Positions 36,072 to 45,075 are shown, numbered from the stretch's first letter. The stretch: 61,164 nt of DNA from an uncultured Oscillospiraceae bacterium (GCA_904419145.1 CAJFQQ010000013.1:1-61164), one strand, 5' to 3'. The notes: generated by a model from the sequence alone, not told the origin. Program-made: numbers and translations.

Positions 36072-36758
36072 TTATTCACAGATTTTTTTCGGTTCAAATC
36101 GGAGATAGTCCGCGGACACCAGGCTGTAGTCCACCCCTCCGAAGCTCCCCTGGATGGCCCGGCGGTGGGTGACGCCGTGGAGATGGCCGTAAAAGCACCG
36201 CTCCACGCCGTACTCCTCCAGCTTTTTCAGGATTTCCGGGCAGCGGTACCCCTCGTACAGGGGCGGATAGTGGAGGAAGGCCAGGATGGGCCGACCCTCC
36301 GCCAGCTTCAGCGATGCCTCCAGCCGCCCCACCTCCCGGTTCAGCACCTTCTCGTTGTGGGGTTTCTGGTCCTCCTCAAAAAACCACCCCCGGGTGCCGC
36401 ACAGGGCGTAGTCCCCATAGGTATGGCAGTTGTTGTGGAGGATATCAATGGTCGTCAGGCCGTTCTCCGCGAAAAACCGCTTCATCTTGGCAGCGGTGTT
36501 CCACCAGTAGTCGTGGTTCCCCTTGAGGATGAGCTTCCTCCCCGGCAGGGCATCAATGAATTGAAAGTCCGCCAGGCTCTCCTGGAAATCAATCCCCCAG
36601 GAGGTGTCCCCGCACAGGACGGTGACGTCGTCGTCGTGCAATTTGGAAAAGGCGTCCTGCAAGCGCTGGACATGGTTCTCCCAGCCGGGGCCGAACACGT
36701 CCATGGGCTTATCCACGCTGAGCCCCAGGTGCAGGTCGCCGATGGCGTACAGGGCCAT
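36072..36758 (-). CDS. metallophosphoesterase
   Basis: 228 residues. The calcineurin-like metal motifs are DLHLG (8-12), GDTSWG, GNHDYWW and GHLHG near 193-197. Related proteins are annotated only as metallophosphoesterases acting on nucleotides or phosphodiesters; the substrate here is not known. It precedes tig and follows a small membrane zinc-ribbon gene by 3 bp. Confidence 0.9.
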   Translation of the reverse strand: MALYAIGDLHLGLSVDKPMDVFGPGWENHVQRLQDAFSKLHDDDVTVLCGDTSWGIDFQESLADFQFIDALPGRKLILKGNHDYWWNTAAKMKRFFAENGLTTIDILHNNCHTYGDYALCGTRGWFFEEDQKPHNEKVLNREVGRLEASLKLAEGRPILAFLHYPPLYEGYRCPEILKKLEEYGVERCFYGHLHGVTHRRAIQGSFGGVDYSLVSADYLRFEPKKICE

Positions 36759-36761
36759 AGG

Positions 36762-37094
36762 CTATGGTTCCTCTTTCGTTGTAGTTTCTGTCTCGTCGGG
36801 TGGGTCGTCGTCAAACAGGAAGGGCTTGCCGCAGCAGGAACAATAAAACCGCTGCCCGGGGTTCCACCAGCCGACGGCAATTGTCTTGCCGCAGGTGGTA
36901 CAGCGGAGAAACCGCAGGGAAACCACAATCATGCCCGTCAGCAGCGCCGCGGTCAGCACCATCGCGGCGAGGAGTATCCACTCGGATGCCGCTAACATCC
37001 CGAGAACCCCGATAAGGATAGCTCCCCCAACCCCTCCGCAGGCGAGGAGGAGCCTGGCCCTGGCCCAGAACCGCTTCAGCCGTTTTTGTCCCAC
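36762..37094 (-). CDS. small two-helix membrane protein with zinc ribbon
   Basis: 110 residues. Two hydrophobic segments (about 14-34 and 39-60) are followed by CTTCGK ... FYCSCCGKPF, two Cys pairs that form a zinc ribbon, and an acidic tail. It lies between thrC and the metallophosphoesterase gene, 3 bp from the latter. No function is recognised. Confidence 0.7.
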   Translation of the reverse strand: MGQKRLKRFWARARLLLACGGVGGAILIGVLGMLAASEWILLAAMVLTAALLTGMIVVSLRFLRCTTCGKTIAVGWWNPGQRFYCSCCGKPFLFDDDPPDETETTTKEEP

Positions 37095-37124
37095 TGCGAT
37101 TCCTCCCTCACTTTTTTCAGCGTT

Positions 37125-38609
37125 TCACCGCAGGAAGTTCAAGACCACGTCCTCCATTTTCTCCTTCTCGGTAACGCCGTCAAACCGGGCCTGCTTGCCC
37201 TTCAGCTCCGCCAGGCGCCGGGGGGCCTTCACGCCGGTCACCTGCTCCAGCTGGGCGATGCGCTCCACGCTGTCGCTGACAGGCGTCTCCCCGATGGCCT
37301 CCAGCACGCTGTCACAGAACTTATAGGGGGAGGCGGTGGAGGCAAACACAGCGATGCCCTCGTCCCCGGTCTCTGTGCGGTACTGCTGGAGGACATTGGC
37401 AGCCACGGCGGTGTGGGTGTCGATGAGGTAGTGGTCGGCGTAGAGGGCGGCAATGGTGTCGGTGGTACCCGTCTCGTCGCAGAAGCCGCCGTAGAACAGC
37501 TCCTGGAGCTTCGCCTTCATCCCGGCGTCGATCTCATAGCGGCCGGTTTTGGCCAGCTGCTCCATGTAGCCCCGGACCAGGGCGTCGTCCCCGCCGGAGA
37601 GATCAAAGAGCAGCCGCTCCAGGTTGGAGGAAATGAGGATGTCCATAGAGGGGGACATGGTGGTGTGGAAGGTGCGGTTGCGGTCATAGACGCCGGTGCG
37701 GATGAAGTCGGTGAGCACATCGTTGCGGTTGCTGGCGCAGATGAGCTTGCCCACAGGGGTGCCCATCTTTTTGGCATAGTAACAGGCCAGGATGTTGCCG
37801 AAGTTTCCGGTGGGGACGCAGTAGTTCACCTTGTCGCCATAGGCGATGGCACCGGCGTTCATCAGGTCGCAGTAGGCGGAGACGTAGTACACCACCTGGG
37901 GCAGGATCCGGCCCCAGTTGATGGAGTTGGCAGAGGAGAGGAAGTATCCCCGACCCGCCAGCTCCTCCCGGATAGCCGTGTCGGAGAAGATGCGCTTCAC
38001 GCCGTTCTGCGCGTCGTCGAAGTTGCCCACCACGGCACAGACCCCCACGTTGTCGCCCCGCTGGGTCACCATCTGGAGCTTCTGGATCTCGCTGACCCCG
38101 TCTCTGGGGTAGAACACCATGATCTTGGTCTGAGGCACGTCTGCAAACCCCTCCATGGCGGCCTTGCCGGTATCGCCGGAGGTAGCCACCAGGATGCAGG
38201 CGGTCTTGTCCTCCCCGGTCTTTCGCAGGCTGGCGGAGAGCAGCTGGGGCAGCATCTGCAGCGCCATGTCCTTGAAGGCGCTGGTGGGCCCGTGCCACAG
38301 CTCCAGGCACCAGGTCTGCCCCCCTGCCTGCCGCAGGGGCGCCACGGCGGGGGTGTCAAACTTGTCGGCGCTGTAGGCGGCGCCGGCAAAGGCGGACAGC
38401 TCCTCGGCGGAGAAATCGTCCAGGAATTTCCCCATCACATAGGCCGCGCGCTCCTGATAGGTCTTTTGGCACAGCGCCCGGATCTCCTGCTCGGAGAGTG
38501 CGGGGAATTCCACCGGGGTAAAGAGGCCCCCGTCCCGGCTCAGCCCCATCTTGATGGCCTCCGCCGCGGTCAGGCGCAGGGATTTGTCGCGGGTACTCAG
38601 GTATTTCAT
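37125..38609 (-). CDS. thrC: threonine synthase
   Basis: 494 residues, the long-form class. The PLP lysine is K113 in HGPTSAFKDMALQ; LVATSGDTGKAAMEG binds the phosphate. It converts O-phosphohomoserine to threonine. RBS GGGAGG just before the ATG. Confidence 0.95.
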   Translation of the reverse strand: MKYLSTRDKSLRLTAAEAIKMGLSRDGGLFTPVEFPALSEQEIRALCQKTYQERAAYVMGKFLDDFSAEELSAFAGAAYSADKFDTPAVAPLRQAGGQTWCLELWHGPTSAFKDMALQMLPQLLSASLRKTGEDKTACILVATSGDTGKAAMEGFADVPQTKIMVFYPRDGVSEIQKLQMVTQRGDNVGVCAVVGNFDDAQNGVKRIFSDTAIREELAGRGYFLSSANSINWGRILPQVVYYVSAYCDLMNAGAIAYGDKVNYCVPTGNFGNILACYYAKKMGTPVGKLICASNRNDVLTDFIRTGVYDRNRTFHTTMSPSMDILISSNLERLLFDLSGGDDALVRGYMEQLAKTGRYEIDAGMKAKLQELFYGGFCDETGTTDTIAALYADHYLIDTHTAVAANVLQQYRTETGDEGIAVFASTASPYKFCDSVLEAIGETPVSDSVERIAQLEQVTGVKAPRRLAELKGKQARFDGVTEKEKMEDVVLNFLR

Positions 38610-38678
38610 TGGTATGTCCTCCCGTAGGGTGTGATAATGTTGTCCTCTATGATTCCAGCGCGGCCCAAGCCGCGGTTT

Positions 38679-38990
38679 TTACTCGTCGTTGTTCTCTTCC
38701 GGCCGCTCTTTCAGGCCGTCCCGGGTCAAAAGCAAGTTTCCGATTCCTATTATACCAAGGGCAGTCAAGAGCCGCCGGCGGGAGATCGCCTGAGCATAGG
38801 TTTCCTCTACCTCGCGGATATAGGCGTCGATCTCCTCCATCAGTGCCTCCGCCTGCGCCGGATCACCCGGGGGCAGCACACTGACATCCACGCCGCTGGG
38901 CGGCAGCGGCCACAACCACAGAACCACCAGCCCGAGAACCAGCAGTGCCGCCAGGAGCCCCAGGATCCGTCTCGCAATCTTTGGTTGCAT
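38679..38990 (-). CDS. hypothetical membrane protein (103 aa)
   Basis: One N-terminal hydrophobic segment (about 9-29) follows a basic start (MQPKIARR), then an acidic/helical stretch with probable coiled-coil character (EALMEEIDAYIREVEETYAQ), and a short second hydrophobic patch (LLTALGIIGIGNLLL). No domain recognised. It lies between the dipeptidase and thrC genes on the same strand. Confidence 0.6.
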   Translation of the reverse strand: MQPKIARRILGLLAALLVLGLVVLWLWPLPPSGVDVSVLPPGDPAQAEALMEEIDAYIREVEETYAQAISRRRLLTALGIIGIGNLLLTRDGLKERPEENNDE

Positions 38991-39019
38991 GGGCAGTCCC
39001 TCCCCGCTCCGCCTGTCCC

Positions 39020-39913
39020 TTATCCAATGACCCGCGCCAGGTTGTTATAGAACACATCGTCCAGCAGATTCTCTCCATAGCCCCGCCGGGCCAGCAGGTC
39101 ATACAGCTCGCCGATATCCTCCACACCACGGAGGCCGCTGCTCCGTCCGCTGGAGCCGTCGAAGTCGCAGCCCAGGCACAGCGTATTTTCTCCGCCCAGC
39201 GCCAGGAAATGCTCCAGGTGGCGGATCAGGTCCTCCGGCGTGGGGCAATCGGCCACAAAGGGGGAATAGGCATTGAGCCCCACCACGCCGCCCATGTCCC
39301 GGATGGTGCAGAACATGTCGTCCGTCAGATTCCGCCGGGCCGGATAGACGGCGCGGCTGTTGGAGTGGGTAGCCACCAGGGGTCTCTCCGCCATTCCCGC
39401 CAAGTCCCGGAAGGCCCGGTCGCTCAGGTGGGACACGTCCAGATAGATGCCAAGGCGCTCCGCCTCCCGGACAAACACCCGGCCCAGGTCGGTGAGGCCC
39501 TTGTCAGTGCCCACCGCGCCGGCCAAATCGTTGCTGTGGTTCCAGGTCAGATTGATGGACCGCACGCCCCAGCCGTGCACCTCCTCCAGACGGGCAGGGT
39601 CACAGCCGATCAGCTCCGCCCCCTCGATGGAGAGATGGCAGTGCTCCATCCACTCGCCGTAGCGGGCTCTGGCCTGAAAATAGAGGTCCAGCTGCGCTGA
39701 CACGCACCGGGGCAGCTCCTCCGGCGCACAGCGGGCGGAATCCTGATAGATGGCGAACATCTGCCCCCAGGGGCGGTATCCGCTGAGGCGGCGCAGGTCG
39801 CACTGGCCGCTGTGGCTGTGGAGCGCCTCCCCGTGCTCCATGCAGTAGTGCAGGGCATCACAGTGGGCGTCAAAATAGGGTATGTACCGCAAGCAATCAC
39901 CTTCAGAAAGCAT
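39020..39913 (-). CDS. membrane dipeptidase (peptidase M19) family protein
   Basis: 297 residues. The DAHCD metal motif near 14-18, ATHSNSRAV, and the CLGCDFDGSSG segment near the end match renal-dipeptidase-type zinc dipeptidases, at a length slightly below the usual 310-320. The ATG at 39913 overlaps the yraN end and has no good RBS; a TTG seven codons in (39892) is preceded by GAAGGTG and may be the true start. It should cleave dipeptides, possibly with D-residues. Confidence 0.85.
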   Translation of the reverse strand: MLSEGDCLRYIPYFDAHCDALHYCMEHGEALHSHSGQCDLRRLSGYRPWGQMFAIYQDSARCAPEELPRCVSAQLDLYFQARARYGEWMEHCHLSIEGAELIGCDPARLEEVHGWGVRSINLTWNHSNDLAGAVGTDKGLTDLGRVFVREAERLGIYLDVSHLSDRAFRDLAGMAERPLVATHSNSRAVYPARRNLTDDMFCTIRDMGGVVGLNAYSPFVADCPTPEDLIRHLEHFLALGGENTLCLGCDFDGSSGRSSGLRGVEDIGELYDLLARRGYGENLLDDVFYNNLARVIG

Positions 39914-40256
39914 TTTCCATATAGTCTATGCGGGCCTTCCGCCCGGCTTTCAAATAAACCTCCGCCACGTCAAACCGGGCCGGGCAGTCCAGTCCCCGCT
40001 CCGAGAGGTACGACAGCGCGGCAGCGCGGAGCTTCTCCCGCTTCTTCGCCGTGACATACTCCCTGGGAAGGCCTACAGCGCAGCTGGTGCGGGTCTTGAC
40101 CTCCACAAAGCAGAGGGTCTCCCCGTCCCAGGCGACCAGGTCGATCTCCCCAAAGCGGCAGCGGTAGCGGCTCTCCACCAGACGCATCCCCCGCTGCTCC
40201 AGATAGGCCGCCGCCAGCTGCTCCCCCAGAAGGCCCGTGTCGCCGCTGCGGCTCAT
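39903..40256 (-). CDS. YraN family protein (UPF0102)
   Basis: 117 residues from the ATG at 40256, which overlaps the rnhB stop (ATGA). The motifs RCRFGEIDLVAWDG and CFVEVKTR are the endonuclease-like (PD-(D/E)xK) core of UPF0102. It is regularly found next to rnhB and may act in DNA processing; no activity is established. Confidence 0.92.
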   Translation of the reverse strand: MSRSGDTGLLGEQLAAAYLEQRGMRLVESRYRCRFGEIDLVAWDGETLCFVEVKTRTSCAVGLPREYVTAKKREKLRAAALSYLSERGLDCPARFDVAEVYLKAGRKARIDYMENAF

Positions 40257-40873
40257 TTCCGCTTCGCCTCCCACTTTTTGAGAAAGCTCTTCCGGTGGAC
40301 CGGGCTGGGCCCGTAGGTATCCAGCATCTGGTAGTGGAGCTTGGTGCCGTATCCCTTGTGCTGGGAAAATCCATATTGGGGATACTGCCGGTCCAGCGCC
40401 TCCATGTAGCGGTCCCGGCTGACCTTTGCCAAAATCGAGGCGGCGGCGATGCTGGCGCTGCGGCTGTCCCCCTTCACGATCAGGCGGTGGGGTGCCGTCA
40501 TGGCGCAGCGGCTGCCGTGGTCCCGGTTGCCGTCCACCAGAGCAAAATCCGCCGGCGGCTCCAGCCCCTCAATGGCCAGCTCCATGGCCCGGATGCGGGC
40601 GTTGAGGATATCCAGCTCGTCGATCTCCTGCTCGGATACCGACGCCACAGACCAGGCGACTGCCTGCTCCCGGATGGCGTCAAACAGCGCGTCCCGGCGC
40701 CTGGGGGTCACCTGTTTGGAATCATTCAAGTAGGGCAGCTCCAGGTCCAGGGGCAAAATCACCGCCGCAGCATACACCGGCCCGGCCAGGGGGCCGGCCC
40801 CGGCCTCGTCCACGCCGCAGACGCGCCCATAGCCCGCCGAGAACGCCTCCCGCTCAAATGTATAGAAATCCAT
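40253..40873 (-). CDS. rnhB: ribonuclease HII
   Basis: 206 residues. GVDEAGAGPLAGP near the start carries the catalytic Asp-Glu pair, and VDGNRDHG and KVSRDR are further family motifs. It removes ribonucleotides from RNA-DNA hybrids. The ATG at 40873 has 7 nt to a GAGGGGAG RBS; an ATG two codons earlier is too close to it. Confidence 0.95.
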   Translation of the reverse strand: MDFYTFEREAFSAGYGRVCGVDEAGAGPLAGPVYAAAVILPLDLELPYLNDSKQVTPRRRDALFDAIREQAVAWSVASVSEQEIDELDILNARIRAMELAIEGLEPPADFALVDGNRDHGSRCAMTAPHRLIVKGDSRSASIAAASILAKVSRDRYMEALDRQYPQYGFSQHKGYGTKLHYQMLDTYGPSPVHRKSFLKKWEAKRK

Positions 40874-40887
40874 GGGCATACTCCCCT

Positions 40888-41286
40888 CTACCGTTTGTCT
40901 CGACCGCGAATCAACAGCACAGCACCCCAGACGCCGCCCAGAAGCAGCACCTCCAGGACGCCCAGCAGATGGATGCCGTGCTCCCAGGAGAAATCCTGCA
41001 CCAGTGCCAACAGGTGGTTACACCCCAGGCAGAGGCACAGCACCGCGGACTGGAGGGTCATCAGCCGCAGCAGCCCTTCGCTCCGCTTCAGAAGCGCCGC
41101 AGCAATGGCCGCTATGAGCCCAACATTCCACAGGGCGATCTCCCGCTGCCAGCCGGGGGCTGTCCCCCAGCTGGTGAATGCACCGCCCATCCAGGGCAGG
41201 AACAGCTGCCAGACCAGGGCGCCGCCGCAGGCCAAAAGCATAAAGCACAAATAAATGGTATACTGTTTTCTGGTCGTTTTCCTCAT
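40888..41286 (-). CDS. hypothetical four-helix membrane protein
   Basis: 132 residues from the ATG at 41286. Hydrophobic segments at about 10-27, 47-63, 72-88 and 106-125 predict four membrane passes, with short basic ends (MRKTTRKQY; RGRDKR). No domain recognised. It lies between a small zinc-ribbon gene and rnhB. Confidence 0.6.
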   Translation of the reverse strand: MRKTTRKQYTIYLCFMLLACGGALVWQLFLPWMGGAFTSWGTAPGWQREIALWNVGLIAAIAAALLKRSEGLLRLMTLQSAVLCLCLGCNHLLALVQDFSWEHGIHLLGVLEVLLLGGVWGAVLLIRGRDKR

Positions 41287-41293
41287 ACTCCGC

Positions 41294-41530
41294 TCAATAA
41301 TCCAAGACGATCTTCCGGCAAGTCCGGCAGGAAAATGCCGGAAGCTGCGTATCGTTGAACCTGCTACAATAGGGGCCATCCAGGGCGATGCCGCCCTTTT
41401 TCTCCACACTCTTGGCCGTATTCAGCAGATTGCTCGGCCGCTTCCCAGCCGGAAGGTAAATGAGCCCGATCCCACCACTGGTATAGAGGTTTCCACGCTC
41501 CATTTCTTCTCCGCAGAATGGGCACTTCAC
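41294..41530 (-). CDS. small zinc-ribbon protein (PF20097/DUF6487-like)
   Basis: 78 residues with CPFCGEEM at residues 3-10 and CRTCRK near the end, two Cys pairs of a zinc ribbon, around a short strand-rich core (GRPSNLL-like segment AGKRPSNLLNT). It resembles a family of small uncharacterised Clostridia proteins; the name is from memory, not a search. Confidence 0.7.
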   Translation of the reverse strand: MKCPFCGEEMERGNLYTSGGIGLIYLPAGKRPSNLLNTAKSVEKKGGIALDGPYCSRFNDTQLPAFSCRTCRKIVLDY

Positions 41531-41564
41531 AGCCGTTCCCCCCCTATTGTATCTGCTCCGTTTC

Positions 41565-42467
41565 CTATTCAGCCGGATCGTCCCGCCGGCCGGTGTCCTC
41601 CGGCAGCTCCAGCGTAAACCGGCCCAGCTTCCCGCCGCGAAACTCGTCCAGCAGGATCCGGGCCATACGCTCGGTATCCACCTCGCCGCCGGAGATCAGG
41701 AAGCCCCGCTTGCACCCCGCCGTCTCCAGCAGGCGATAGCCCCAGGCCACGTCGTTCTCCCCGTCCTCCCGCTCCGGGATGCCGGGAAGCTTGTAGCAGG
41801 CCGCCAGGGCCTCCGGGTAGTTCTCCCCCAGATAGGCCATCAGGTGGCTGGCCAGCTCCTCCAGGTCCATGATCTCGTCCTTTACCGCTCCGGTGTAGGC
41901 CAGATTCAGCCCCACGCTCTGGTCCTCGAACTTGGGCCAGAGGATACCGGGGGTATCCAGCAGCTCCAGGCTCTGGTCGATGGGCACCCACTGCTTGGAG
42001 CGGGTCACGCCGGGCCGGTCCTCCGCCTTGGCGGTCTTGCGCCCGGCCACCCGGTTGATGAAGGTGGACTTCCCCACATTGGGGATGCCCAGGATCATCA
42101 CCCGCATCATCCGCCCAGTCTGCCCCTTCTCGGCGTAGGCGGCGATCTTGTCCGAGAGCAGCTCCCGGACGGCGGCGGCAAATTTTGCCGTGCCCTGTCC
42201 GGCCTTGGCGTTGCACTCCAGGACGGCATAGCCCTTTCCCTGGAAATGCTCCCGCCAGCGCGCCGTCCCCGCCGGGTCCGCCTGATCCGTCCGGTTGAGG
42301 ACGACGAGACGGGGCTTCCCCGCCGTCAGCTCCTCCACGTCCGGGTTGCGGCTGGAGAGGGGGATGCGGGCATCCAAAATTTCACACACCGCGTCCATAT
42401 GCTTCATCTGCTCGGCGATCATCCGCCGGGTCTTTGTCATATGTCCCGGGTACCACTGGATGTTCAT
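41565..42467 (-). CDS. rbgA: ribosome biogenesis GTPase YlqF/RbgA
   Basis: 300 residues. The motifs come in circularly permuted order: G4 NRTD near 83, then G1 GIPNVGKST near 129, then G3 DTPG, as in RbgA. The start QWYPGHMTKTRRM is typical. It is needed for late 50S assembly. It follows lepB by 17 bp, in the rplS-lepB-rbgA-rnhB series. Confidence 0.95.
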   Translation of the reverse strand: MNIQWYPGHMTKTRRMIAEQMKHMDAVCEILDARIPLSSRNPDVEELTAGKPRLVVLNRTDQADPAGTARWREHFQGKGYAVLECNAKAGQGTAKFAAAVRELLSDKIAAYAEKGQTGRMMRVMILGIPNVGKSTFINRVAGRKTAKAEDRPGVTRSKQWVPIDQSLELLDTPGILWPKFEDQSVGLNLAYTGAVKDEIMDLEELASHLMAYLGENYPEALAACYKLPGIPEREDGENDVAWGYRLLETAGCKRGFLISGGEVDTERMARILLDEFRGGKLGRFTLELPEDTGRRDDPAE

Positions 42468-42484
42468 GGGTGTCTCCTTTTCCG

Positions 42485-43123
42485 TCAGTCAATGGTGCCG
42501 ATGCGGCTGAAATCCCGGGGGCCGCTGCCGGGCAGCTCCCCCAGGTACTGGGCGGTCTTGCCGGGGAACAGCAGGAAGATGGCCTTCCCCACCACATAGC
42601 GCTCGTCGATGACCCCCAGCATGGTGCTGCGGCTGTCGGTGCTGTGGTTGCGGTTGTCCCCCATAACAAAGATCTCGCCCTCCCCCAGCGTCACCGGAAA
42701 TTCCAATCCCTCGGCGCTGTAGGTCCGCTCGGCGATGTAGTCCTCCTCCAGCGCCACGCCGTCCACATAGACGGTGCCGGTATCAAAATCGATATCCACG
42801 GTCTGGCCGCCGGTGGCGATGACCCGCTTGATGATGGTCTCGTTGAGCTGGGCGTTATACTGGTGGACCATCACCACGTCGCCGGCCTCAATGTCGCAGA
42901 GGGCGGACTTCAGCACCAGCACTTTGTCCCCGGCGTAAAGGGTGTTCTGCATGGATGGTCCCTGGACGGTGATGACCTGGGCCACGAACACGAAGAACAG
43001 CACGACCCCCAGCACCGCCCCCACCAGGGCGCGGGTCCACTCGAAAAGGGAGCTGGTCTCCTCCTGCTCCTCCGTTTGTTCAATCTCCTGCTCCATTTCC
43101 AAATTCTCGTTTTCTCTTGGCAT
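42485..43123 (-). CDS. lepB: signal peptidase I
   Basis: 212 residues from the ATG at 43123 with AAGGAG RBS. An acidic N-terminal tail (MPRENENLEMEQEIEQTEEQ) precedes one membrane helix (about 33-53). The Ser/Lys dyad is S57 in GPSMQNTL and K99 in IIKRVIATGG, and box E GDNRNHSTDSR is present. It removes signal peptides of secreted proteins. Confidence 0.95.
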   Translation of the reverse strand: MPRENENLEMEQEIEQTEEQEETSSLFEWTRALVGAVLGVVLFFVFVAQVITVQGPSMQNTLYAGDKVLVLKSALCDIEAGDVVMVHQYNAQLNETIIKRVIATGGQTVDIDFDTGTVYVDGVALEEDYIAERTYSAEGLEFPVTLGEGEIFVMGDNRNHSTDSRSTMLGVIDERYVVGKAIFLLFPGKTAQYLGELPGSGPRDFSRIGTID

Positions 43124-43161
43124 TTCGCGGCTCCTTCCGGACTGAAATTCACTAAGTTTAT

Positions 43162-43190
43162 AGTTTATCACAGTTGTTTCCCCTTTACAA
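43162..43190 (-). promoter_or_regulatory. promoter of lepB-rbgA
   Basis: Minus strand TTGTAA (43185-43190), 17-bp spacer, TAAACT (43162-43167), about 40 bp before the lepB ATG. Confidence 0.5.
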
Positions 43191-43197
43191 TACAAAA

Positions 43198-43227
43198 GGG
43201 AGGAGAAACCTGGCAGTTTCTCCTCCC
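43198..43227 (-). terminator. terminator after the Ig-like lipoprotein gene
   Basis: A perfect 12-bp stem (43198-43209 with 43216-43227, 6-nt loop) followed on the minus strand by TTTTGTATTG. It is 18 bp beyond the stop at 43245. Confidence 0.88.
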
Positions 43228-43244
43228 TTCCCTCCTGTCCCTAC

Positions 43245-44489
43245 TCAGCCGCGCTCCTCAATGAATACAATGCTCTCCGAGGGGACGTCGTAGACCGCCC
43301 GATAGGTGGTATTCCCCTCCCCGTCGGTAAACATGAGCTGTACCCGATCCGCAGAGATCCACTGTGCCGTATAGATCTGTGGGTTCTCTCCGGCCTGGGC
43401 CGGCAGGGTGCGCACCACGCCGTAGCTCTTGGTGCTGACGGAGAAGGAGTTGGCCTCCGCTGTCAGATCCACCCAGTAGGTGCCGTCCTCAGACCAATAG
43501 CGGGCCATGGCGCTGTTGGTCGCTATGCGCTGATCTGTAATCTCTGCCACTTTGTTCCCAAGGCTCGCCCCATCCGCAAAATTGTCCAAGCAGAGAATCA
43601 CAGTGCTCCCGGCCTCCAGGCGTCTGGAATCCAGATACTGGTAATCCAGAGAGGCGTAGTCGCTGAGGTAGAGATACTCCCCATCGGTCACCAGGTAGCT
43701 GTAGCGCTGCTCATAGATCCCCTGGGCAGCCTCTCCGGACTCGGCGTACTGGTCCCGAGTCTGATCCATCCGGTAGAGGAAGTGGTTGTTCTCGTAGATC
43801 ACATCGTAGATCACCGGATCCCCCTCCCGGGTAAGGCTTACCAGACGCATCATAGCTGAGACCCCCTGCCCCACCTTGTCCAAGAAAGTCGCCACACGCT
43901 CCTGGCTTCCTGCTATAATGGTTCCTACAGAATCGGTAGCCAAATCGCAGTCGAAGGTCTCCAGGTCGATCTCCTCCGGCAGCTCCTCCAGCGGCGTATA
44001 GCCATAGGGCGTATCACTGGAGATGCTGCTTTCACCGATGGAGAACTCCTGGCAGAGGAGCCGCGCCTCCCCATCCCCCAATGTCACAGTCTTAATGAGG
44101 CGGTAGGTGCCTTCTACCACAGAGAAGTCATAAGGCCAGAAGCTGAAGGAGTTGCTTACCGTCTCCCCCGGGGCAACCACGCTGGCATCCGATGGCCAGT
44201 CCACCCCCTCTTCCAGCTGTGGAAGGAGCTTCCATTCCCCGTCCGACAGCATCTCAATGCTGTACTCCCGTCCGAACGTAACAGTTTCATCGGTGTTATT
44301 CACCACAGAATAGGTGTAAGAGGTCACACTTCTGTCATATACTGGGTACTCAATGGTCAGCGCGACTTCCCCAGTGGTATCAAAATCTTCTTCGCTATAA
44401 GGGGACCGCTCTAGTTTTATCTCATTCTGGCAGGACACCATGCTCAACAGCAGGGCCGCCGCAAAAATCCAGAGGACAATCCGTTTCAT
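43245..44489 (-). CDS. lipoprotein with immunoglobulin-like domain
   Basis: 414 residues from the ATG at 44489, chosen because GAGGTG lies 6 nt upstream. The signal peptide MKRIVLWIFAAALLLSMVSC ends in a lipobox (MVSC). Residues about 30-150 form a strand-rich Ig-like unit (VALTIEYPVYDRSVTSYTYS; NNTDETVTFGREYSIE), of the Big_14 type; the rest is of unknown fold. Its promoter is ECF-type, so it likely belongs to a cell-envelope stress regulon. It is transcribed alone. Confidence 0.8.
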   Translation of the reverse strand: MKRIVLWIFAAALLLSMVSCQNEIKLERSPYSEEDFDTTGEVALTIEYPVYDRSVTSYTYSVVNNTDETVTFGREYSIEMLSDGEWKLLPQLEEGVDWPSDASVVAPGETVSNSFSFWPYDFSVVEGTYRLIKTVTLGDGEARLLCQEFSIGESSISSDTPYGYTPLEELPEEIDLETFDCDLATDSVGTIIAGSQERVATFLDKVGQGVSAMMRLVSLTREGDPVIYDVIYENNHFLYRMDQTRDQYAESGEAAQGIYEQRYSYLVTDGEYLYLSDYASLDYQYLDSRRLEAGSTVILCLDNFADGASLGNKVAEITDQRIATNSAMARYWSEDGTYWVDLTAEANSFSVSTKSYGVVRTLPAQAGENPQIYTAQWISADRVQLMFTDGEGNTTYRAVYDVPSESIVFIEERG

Positions 44490-44507
44490 GTGCATCACCT
44501 CGATTGG

Positions 44508-44536
44508 TTAGACGGGGAGCTCAGGGGAAAGGTTCC
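44508..44536 (-). promoter_or_regulatory. ECF sigma factor-type promoter of the lipoprotein gene
   Basis: Minus strand GGAACC (44531-44536), 16-bp spacer, CGTCTAA (44508-44514), the bipartite pattern of many Firmicutes ECF sigma promoters. The predicted transcript starts about 12 nt before the ATG, with the RBS at its very 5' end. No ECF gene lies in this window. Confidence 0.7.
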
Positions 44537-44589
44537 AATTTACCGGCGAAATTTTTGTCGCCAGCAGGGGCCATTCAACAAAATGGAGT

Positions 44590-44622
44590 AAAAAAAGGCA
44601 CCGCATCCGAAGATACGGTGTC
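44590..44622 (-). terminator. terminator after rplS
   Basis: 11-bp stem (44597-44607 with 44612-44622) capped by a TTCG tetraloop on the minus strand and followed by seven T. Confidence 0.93.
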
Positions 44623-44634
44623 TTTTCCTCATGC

Positions 44635-44973
44635 TTAGAGCTTCTCGCGCACCTTGGCTGCCTTGCCCACGCGGTCGCGCAGGTAGTACAGCTTGGCCCG
44701 ACGTACAAAGCCGTGACGGACAGTCTCGATCTTGTCAATGGAGGGAGAGTGGAAGGGGAATACCTTCTCCACGCCCACGCCGTAGGACAGGCGGCGGACA
44801 GTGAACGTCTCCTCGATGCCGCCGTGCTTCTTGGCGATGACAGTGCCCTCGAAGACCTGGATACGCTCACGGGAGCCTTCCTTGACCTTCACGTGGACGC
44901 GAACTACATCGCCCACATGCACATCCGGCATGTCTTTGATCTGGGACTTGGTCAATTCTTTGATGAGATCCAT
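44635..44973 (-). CDS. rplS: 50S ribosomal protein L19
   Basis: 112 residues. [24 protein letters not shown] (quoted here partly as [16 protein letters not shown]) and [15 protein letters not shown] are the conserved L19 segments. RBS TAGGAGG. It has its own promoter and a structured leader of about 95 nt, in keeping with autogenous control of L19 in Firmicutes. Confidence 0.97.
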   Translation of the reverse strand: MDLIKELTKSQIKDMPDVHVGDVVRVHVKVKEGSRERIQVFEGTVIAKKHGGIEETFTVRRLSYGVGVEKVFPFHSPSIDKIETVRHGFVRRAKLYYLRDRVGKAAKVREKL

Positions 44974-45070
44974 GGATATTTTCCTCCTAATATCAGGCGT
45001 TCATGGTCGCATCCACGCGTTTCCCTCTTCCTTTGGGGAAGCGCACGCCAGAGGACCGCCCTTTGTCGCC
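44974..45070 (-). promoter_or_regulatory. structured rplS leader, possible L19 leader
   Basis: Between the predicted start and the rplS ATG the minus-strand RNA contains TTCCCC...GGGAA and GGCG...CGCC pairings near 44995-45050. An L19_leader class exists upstream of rplS in Firmicutes and position fits; I could not confirm the consensus by eye. Confidence 0.4.
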
Positions 45071-45075
45071 ATGAT

